A stretch of 10,196 nucleotides of DNA from Ruminococcaceae bacterium UBA7030 (GTDB lineage: Bacteria; Bacillota; Clostridia; Oscillospirales; Acutalibacteraceae). Made by a program: the position numbers and the translations under genes. Shown in pieces: positions 5,867 to 10,196 of the stretch (position 1 is the stretch's first letter; every line of letters starts with the position of its first letter). The notes below the pieces were generated by a model that was not told where the DNA came from, searched no databases, and saw nothing but the letters and a program-made list of their open reading frames with translations. Location of the stretch: positions 1 through 10,196 of the forward strand of contig DLBD01000096.1 in assembly GCA_002494125.1 (NCBI GenBank), written 5' to 3'.

Positions 5867-7654
5867 TTGGAAAAAGAATCTTTCAGCATTGACGACATAA
5901 TCAATGAAACAAAAAGAAAGAAAAAAGAGGCTTTGGAGCAAGCGAGGGCGGAGAAAAAATCCGAGCCGCAGCCTGAACCGAAAGCCGAAGAAATAAAAGA
6001 TACGGTTAAGGAAGAAACCATACCGGAAAAGGCGGAGGAAAAAGAGCCGTTTTCGATAGAAGTTAAAAACGAGGAAGCAAAGGCAGAAGAAGTCGAAAAA
6101 GCAGAAGAGCCGATGCAGATTGTTGAAGAGCCTATCGAAGAGGTTAAGGCGCAGGAAGAAGCAATACCTGAGGCTGTTTCCAAGGCCGAAACAGAGCCCG
6201 AGGCTGAGGCTGAAGAATCTTCTGAAGCAGAACCGGAAGAAGAAACGGATATGGTCGACATCCTCAATTTTGACGAGTCTAAGCTTACAAAAGCGCAGGA
6301 AGCAGAAGAGGTTCTTGAAGAGGCAAAGCCGAAGAAGGAGCCAAAGCCGAAAAAGCCAAAAAGGGAAAGAACGAAGGGCGAAAAGATTTCTATAGCCGTA
6401 ATTATAATCCTTATAATTGCAATAATTGCAGCTGCGGGTTATTATTTCCTTCTCCCCTATCTCAATATGAGCGAAGACGTCGACAGGGACAACGGCCCAA
6501 TCAGCTCCGAATGGTCGGGAATGAAGGAAGACATTAAAAACTTCCCTCCTATTGAAGAGGATGACGCCGGCGACCTCGCGTCGCTCCAGGATATGATTAA
6601 AACCTGGTATCAAAACGGCGAGCCGTGCTCGGCAACACATGTTCTCAACGTGCTTTTAATTGGGGAAGACACAAGGGGCACGGACATTCTTGACGAGGAA
6701 ACGAGAGCCGACTCCGCAATTATTGTCAGCGTTAACATTGACACCCAAACGGTTACAATGACCTCAATTCTTCGTGACGCATATGCTTACTGGCAGACGA
6801 CGCCGGGAGACGAGGAAACGGGTGCGTTTGGTAAAATTAACGGCTCAATGGCTATGGAAAACTGCTCAATAGAAACTTATATTGACACTATTGAGCACCT
6901 TTATAAAATTGATATCGACAACTATGTTATTGTTAATTTCGACTGCTTTGCGTCAATCATTGACGAGCTTGGCGGAGTAACAATAAGTATGACATCCGCC
7001 GAAATAAATGAGATTAATAACAATCCTTATACTTACGGCGATATCGGTGACGTTTATATAGAAAAAACCTTTGACGGCAACGAAGGCGAGGTTGAGCTTG
7101 ATGGTAAGCAAGCGCTTGCATACTGCAGAATCAGACACCTTGACTCCGACAATATGAGAGCCGAAAGGCAGAAGGCTTGTCTTAACCAGATGTTCCTTAA
7201 AGTAAAGGACGCTTCAAATGCAGAGCTTCTGAAACTTTCAAGTACGCTTGCTCCTTATGTAAAGACAGGCTTTACCACAAAGGAAATTACACAGATTGCA
7301 AAGTATGCGCTTTCAAACGACTGGAAGGAGTTTAATATCCAGTCTGCAACCGTTCCTTACAACAGGATTAATGAAAGCGGCGCAGGCGGAGTTTATTTCG
7401 GCGCTTGGTGCTGGAAGGCAGACTTTCCTGCCGACGCATATTTCCTTCAGACGATTATTTACGGTCAGTCGAGTATAACCCTTGCACAAAACAGAGTTGA
7501 TATTCTCAAGTGCAGAGAAAAGGGGTATTTTTCAGACGGACTTCCGTCAATCCTTGCTGCCGGTAATTCAATTTATAATCTGCAATACGGTGAGGTTACA
7601 ACATTTGAAATTGACAGCATGAACGAAGAGGAAGAAACAACAACATCTAATTAA
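5867..7654 (+). CDS. LytR-CpsA-Psr (LCP) family glycopolymer transferase with long acidic cytoplasmic tail
   Basis: LCP enzymes move polyprenyl-phosphate-linked glycopolymers (teichoic acid, capsule) onto peptidoglycan at the outer membrane face; the exact polymer here is unknown. Length 595. Residues 1-173 form a Glu/Ala/Lys-rich, low-complexity cytoplasmic region ending in a Lys/Pro/Arg-rich stretch (152-173). One membrane helix spans about 174-195, giving an N-in topology. The LCP domain (about 258-440) shows LLIGEDTRG (264-271), RADSAIIVSVN (280-290), SILRDAY (300-306; the usual Pro of SIPRD is Leu), KINGSMA, FDCFASIIDELGGV, then ALAYCRIRH with Arg421, Arg423, Asp428, Arg431, Arg434 and Gln435: the Arg/Asp set that binds the pyrophosphate lipid. 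The C-terminal extension (about 440-595) is typical of clostridial members and ends in an acidic/Thr tail. The start is TTG, fixed by its ribosome binding site. It probably has its own promoter and is closed by the terminator at 7658. Confidence 0.92.
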   Translation: MEKESFSIDDIINETKRKKKEALEQARAEKKSEPQPEPKAEEIKDTVKEETIPEKAEEKEPFSIEVKNEEAKAEEVEKAEEPMQIVEEPIEEVKAQEEAIPEAVSKAETEPEAEAEESSEAEPEEETDMVDILNFDESKLTKAQEAEEVLEEAKPKKEPKPKKPKRERTKGEKISIAVIIILIIAIIAAAGYYFLLPYLNMSEDVDRDNGPISSEWSGMKEDIKNFPPIEEDDAGDLASLQDMIKTWYQNGEPCSATHVLNVLLIGEDTRGTDILDEETRADSAIIVSVNIDTQTVTMTSILRDAYAYWQTTPGDEETGAFGKINGSMAMENCSIETYIDTIEHLYKIDIDNYVIVNFDCFASIIDELGGVTISMTSAEINEINNNPYTYGDIGDVYIEKTFDGNEGEVELDGKQALAYCRIRHLDSDNMRAERQKACLNQMFLKVKDASNAELLKLSSTLAPYVKTGFTTKEITQIAKYALSNDWKEFNIQSATVPYNRINESGAGGVYFGAWCWKADFPADAYFLQTIIYGQSSITLAQNRVDILKCREKGYFSDGLPSILAAGNSIYNLQYGEVTTFEIDSMNEEEETTTSN

Positions 7655-7657
7655 AGT

Positions 7658-7698
7658 AAAAGCAGATGCTTCGGAATTTCCGTTGCATCTGCTTTTTT
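7658..7698. terminator. Strong intrinsic terminator shared by converging genes
   Basis: AAAAGCAGATGC (7658-7669) pairs perfectly over 12 bases with GCATCTGCTTTT (7685-7696) around a 15-base loop, and the T-run reaches 7698. It begins 4 bases after the LCP stop. On the minus strand the A-run at its left side reads as T, so it can also stop the alcohol dehydrogenase transcript, whose gene ends at 7707. Confidence 0.93.
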
Positions 7699-7706
7699 GT
7701 TGTGGG

Positions 7707-8837
7707 TTATTTTAATTTTTGGTACATTTCAAGTATATCCGCTTTTGTAAGCTCAATCGGGTTTCTCGTCATAAGCATCGACATACTTTTTTCAGCGAGC
7801 TCTTCGATTTGACCGTCTGTTTCACAGCCGATTTCACTGAGTCGGCATCGCATACCCATACGCTTTTTCATTGCGGTTATTTCGTCCGCCATAGCATATG
7901 CGCTTTCAAAACCGCAGGCGTGCGCAAGTGCTGCAATCCTGCCGTCGCTGTCGGCATTGTCTGCGTTGAATTTTAAGAAATAGTCGAGCGTGAAGGCACA
8001 AGCCTCGCCGTGTGGAACGCCGTAAATATTAGTGAGCGGGAAGGAGCAGGCGTGCGAGCCCGTTGTCCTTGGGTGGCTGAAAGCGATGCCCGCTACGATT
8101 GACGCTTCTGCCATTTTTTCTCTTGCCTCCAAATCTGACGGGTTGTTGTAAGCCCTTTCAAGATATTTGAAAACAAGCTTTGCGGCATATACCGAACAAG
8201 CCGAGCATATCGGCTGATGAATAGTTGCCCAGTAGCTTTCGATAGCGTGGGACAACACATCGAGTCCTGTCGAAGCCGTAATTTGCGGCGGAACAGTTAA
8301 AGTAAGCTCGGGGTCAACCACCGCAATTTTCGGATACATCGCAGGGTCGTTCATCGGGTTTTTCAGATTGAGCTTCAGGTCGGTTAAAACTGAAATGTTT
8401 GTAACCTCGCTTGCCGTACCCGACGTTGTTGAAAAGGCGAGCATAGGTATCGCCTCATCGGGATTAATCGGTTTTCCGCACGAGTGATAGGAGCTTATAA
8501 CATCGTCGCCTTTTGCGATGGCGCATGCCGCTTTACAGCAGTCCATCGGAGAGCCGCCGCCAAGCGCAACGGCAAAGTCTGCGCCAACCGTCCTCATAAG
8601 GTGTACGCAGTCGTCAACATTGTCGGTAGTCGGGTTCGGACGAACGTCGGAGAAAACAGCAACAAGTGTTTCGCCGCTGTTTTTTACAAACTCGTCAGCA
8701 AGTCCGTTTTTGGCAAAGCTTTTGGAGCAAACGAGTACTCCCCTTCTGCCTTTGATTTCGTCAATATACTTTTTCAGATTTTTTCTTTCGCCGCAGCCGA
8801 AGACCAGCTTAACGGGCAAATTAAATTCCCAGTTCAT
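7707..8837 (-). CDS. Iron-containing (group III) alcohol dehydrogenase
   Basis: Cytoplasmic NAD(P)-dependent oxidoreductase that interconverts an alcohol and an aldehyde; the substrate cannot be told from sequence. Length 376, normal for the Fe-ADH family. N-terminal dinucleotide domain with GGGSPMD at 93-99, followed by the TTSGTASEVT motif (137-146). The C-terminal helical metal domain has Asp193 and His197 (GLDVLSHAIES), His262 (GSHACSF) and His276 (VPHGEAC), aligning by spacing with the four iron ligands of E. coli FucO (Asp196, His200, His263, His277). Two departures: Phe266 where FucO has the conserved His267 near the active site, and Ser38 at the place of FucO Asp39, a residue linked to NAD preference, so NADPH use is possible (inference). 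The start has AAAGGA 6 bases upstream, and this site overlaps the stop of the preceding ydcF-like gene. It is the last gene of the serS operon. Confidence 0.95.
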   Translation of the reverse strand: MNWEFNLPVKLVFGCGERKNLKKYIDEIKGRRGVLVCSKSFAKNGLADEFVKNSGETLVAVFSDVRPNPTTDNVDDCVHLMRTVGADFAVALGGGSPMDCCKAACAIAKGDDVISSYHSCGKPINPDEAIPMLAFSTTSGTASEVTNISVLTDLKLNLKNPMNDPAMYPKIAVVDPELTLTVPPQITASTGLDVLSHAIESYWATIHQPICSACSVYAAKLVFKYLERAYNNPSDLEAREKMAEASIVAGIAFSHPRTTGSHACSFPLTNIYGVPHGEACAFTLDYFLKFNADNADSDGRIAALAHACGFESAYAMADEITAMKKRMGMRCRLSEIGCETDGQIEELAEKSMSMLMTRNPIELTKADILEMYQKLK

Positions 8838-8843
8838 AATAAA

Positions 8844-8849
8844 TCCTTT
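8844..8849 (-). promoter_or_regulatory. Ribosome binding site of the alcohol dehydrogenase
   Basis: Read on the minus strand, AAAGGA lies 6 bases before the ATG at 8837 and overlaps the stop codon of the upstream ydcF-like gene, which suggests coupled translation. Confidence 0.75.
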
Positions 8850-9567
8850 AATTGTTAATAAGCGAGTCCTTTACAAGTCCGAGTATCTCACGAAGAAGAA
8901 ATGTCGGAAGGTGAAGGGCTTTTGTTTTTGAGCTTTGCGGCGTTGCTATAAGCGCATATTTTTCGCAAAGCATTAACGCTCTTTTCTGATGATAGTCAGA
9001 GGTTACAAGATAAATTTCGTTTGAGAGTCCGTTTTGAGCAAGCAGCTTTGTTGAAAACGCAATGTTCTCATCCGTTGAGGTTGAGAGGCTTTCGCAGTAA
9101 AGCCTGTCGGGTGAAACGCCTCGTTGAACAAGCATATCCTTCATACATTGCGCTTCGCTTATAAGCTCGTCGCTCCCCTGTCCGCCGCTCAAAACCGCAA
9201 CGCTTTCGGGGATGTTTGTAAGAAGATAGTATGCTCTGTCAACTCTTTTGCAAAGCGCTTTGCTCGGCTCAAGCCCTCTGACTCTGCAGCCGAGGACAAG
9301 AATTACCTTCGCATCTGACCTTCGGCTTTTTCCGCTTTGATAAATCATATACATCGCAAAAAACACGACAAGCGTAATTACGGCAAGAAGGAGAAGGATA
9401 ACTCCCCTCTCCTTTTGAGTGAATTTATGAAAATATATTCCTGCCGCAAGCGTAACAGCACCAAAGCCTGCCCCAAGAACAGTGCCTGCGTTATGCACTG
9501 CGTCAAAAACCGGGAGCAAAAATACCGCAAGCAGTATTACACCATAGAATATCAGAGCAATTTCCAT
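8848..9567 (-). CDS. YdcF/DUF218 (SanA-like) family membrane protein
   Basis: Length 239. Three hydrophobic segments at about 3-21, 28-46 and 55-76, then a DUF218 domain from about 86. Signature stretches: VILVLGCRVRG (88-98), LSGGQGSDELISEAQ (126-140), the STSTDENIAFS segment (162-172) and LVTSDYHQKRA (187-197), ordered as in YdcF/SanA proteins, a Rossmann-like fold implicated in cell-envelope functions; the biochemical role is not settled for the family. Membrane topology would set which side the DUF218 domain faces, and I cannot determine that. The start ATG overlaps the serS stop by one base (TAATG on the minus strand) and has no Shine-Dalgarno in front, so translation probably relies on ribosomes ending serS. 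Its stop is 10 bases before the alcohol dehydrogenase start. Confidence 0.9.
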   Translation of the reverse strand: MEIALIFYGVILLAVFLLPVFDAVHNAGTVLGAGFGAVTLAAGIYFHKFTQKERGVILLLLAVITLVVFFAMYMIYQSGKSRRSDAKVILVLGCRVRGLEPSKALCKRVDRAYYLLTNIPESVAVLSGGQGSDELISEAQCMKDMLVQRGVSPDRLYCESLSTSTDENIAFSTKLLAQNGLSNEIYLVTSDYHQKRALMLCEKYALIATPQSSKTKALHLPTFLLREILGLVKDSLINN

Positions 9568-10196
9568 TATTTAGCAGGAACGATTTTGTCTTTTCCGCCC
9601 ATATACATGCGAAGCGCCTCAGGAATAAGAACGCTGCCGTCAGCCTGTAAATTGTTTTCAAGAAATGCAATGAGCATTCTCGGCGGAGCAACAACCGTAT
9701 TGTTAAGAGTGTGAGCAAGGTAGTTTCCGTTTTCGCCCTTTACTCTGATTTTAAGTCTTCTTGCTTGTGCGTCAGTAAGGTTTGAGCATGAGCCAACCTC
9801 AAAGTATTTCTTCTGTCTCGGCGACCACGCCTCAACGTCAACGCTCTTCACCTTAAGATCTGCAAGGTCTCCTGAGCAGCACTCAAGCGTGCGAACAGGA
9901 ATATCAAGCGAGCGGAAAAGGTCAACTGTGTTCTGCCATAATTTGTCAAACCAGATGCGTGATTCCTCCGGTTTGCAGACAACAACCATTTCCTGCTTTT
10001 CAAACTGATGAATTCTGTAAACGCCTCTCTCCTCAATACCGTGAGCGCCCTTCTCTTTTCTGAAGCAGGGCGAGTACGATGTGAGCGTGAGCGGTAATTT
10101 TTCCTCGGGAGTGATTGTGTCGATGAACTTACCGATCATGGAGTGCTCCGATGTTCCGATAAGATAAAGGTCCTCGCCCTCAATCTTATACATCAT
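9567..10196 (-). CDS. serS: Seryl-tRNA synthetase, C-terminal half, cut by the window edge
   Basis: Class II aminoacyl-tRNA synthetase that charges tRNA-Ser (and tRNA-Sec where present). Only the last 209 codons are in the window; the family is about 420 residues, so the N-terminal coiled-coil arm and motif 1 are outside, and the Met at the right edge is not the start. Visible in order: LIGTSEHSM (12-20, equivalent of the serine-binding TxE loop), motif 2 FRKEKGAHGIEERGVYRIHQ (45-64), FEVGSCSNLTDAQARR (132-147), and motif 3 around PPRMLIAFLEN with its conserved Arg (171-181) followed by IPEALRMYMGG. The wording differs from the usual bacterial forms (FRxEAG and LNGSGxAVGRTLVA); TSEH and LNNTxxAPPR look closer to the divergent or archaeal-like branch. 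First visible gene of a minus-strand operon with ydcF-like and alcohol dehydrogenase genes. Confidence 0.95.
   Translation of the reverse strand: MMYKIEGEDLYLIGTSEHSMIGKFIDTITPEEKLPLTLTSYSPCFRKEKGAHGIEERGVYRIHQFEKQEMVVVCKPEESRIWFDKLWQNTVDLFRSLDIPVRTLECCSGDLADLKVKSVDVEAWSPRQKKYFEVGSCSNLTDAQARRLKIRVKGENGNYLAHTLNNTVVAPPRMLIAFLENNLQADGSVLIPEALRMYMGGKDKIVPAK

Noticed and set aside
5779..6640. Long minus-strand open frames opposite the start of the LCP gene
   Set aside because: They are Ser-rich and Phe/Leu/Arg-rich shadows of the Glu/Ala/Lys-rich coding region; the plus-strand frame has a ribosome binding site and a recognised domain.
8484..8931. Plus-strand frames opposite the alcohol dehydrogenase and ydcF-like genes
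   Set aside because: They are antisense shadows of two recognised genes, with no family resemblance of their own.

Overview
The window is a chromosomal core-genome segment from a Gram-positive anaerobe-type bacterium, most likely class Clostridia (a gut Oscillospirales/Ruminococcaceae-like lineage is my best guess). The reasons are the gyrB-gyrA neighbourhood, the QNRGG form of the GyrA box, Shine-Dalgarno sites of the GGAGG/AGAGGTG type, heavy AGA use for Arg, an LCP-family cell-wall protein with a long acidic cytoplasmic tail, and an iron-dependent alcohol dehydrogenase. This taxonomic call is inference. I see no phage, transposon, CRISPR array or rRNA/tRNA gene.

Layout, left to right. Positions 2-1843 (+) hold gyrB without its first ~25 codons. 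Positions 1847-2323 and 2323-2895 (+) hold two small two-helix membrane proteins of YcxB-like type, packed between gyrB and gyrA. Positions 2896-3278 are a 383-base non-coding leader made almost entirely of a tandem array: five copies of a ~79-base unit, each with a hairpin. The units are themselves paired into a duplicated ~159-base block, and the last hairpin ends 6 bases before the gyrA ribosome binding site. Positions 3279-5774 (+) are complete gyrA. Positions 5867-7654 (+) are an LCP-family glycopolymer transferase with a TTG start, closed by a strong terminator at 7658-7698. On the minus strand, read right to left, serS (3' half only, running off the right edge), a ydcF/DUF218 membrane protein and an iron-containing alcohol dehydrogenase form a tightly packed operon that converges on the same terminator.

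How it fits together: the plus strand looks like the oriC-proximal gyrase operon (established for many Firmicutes; oriC itself is not in the window), making both subunits of DNA gyrase, with two uncharacterised membrane proteins co-transcribed in between. The LCP gene probably has its own promoter. The minus-strand genes are a serS-led housekeeping operon, with stop-start overlap between serS and ydcF.

The most unusual thing here is the repeat array in front of gyrA. Every base difference inside the paired positions of its five main hairpins keeps pairing, and the G-U pairs work only in RNA read in the gyrB-to-gyrA direction. This argues for a structured RNA leader inside the gyrase transcript rather than DNA-level palindromes. 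Its function is unknown.
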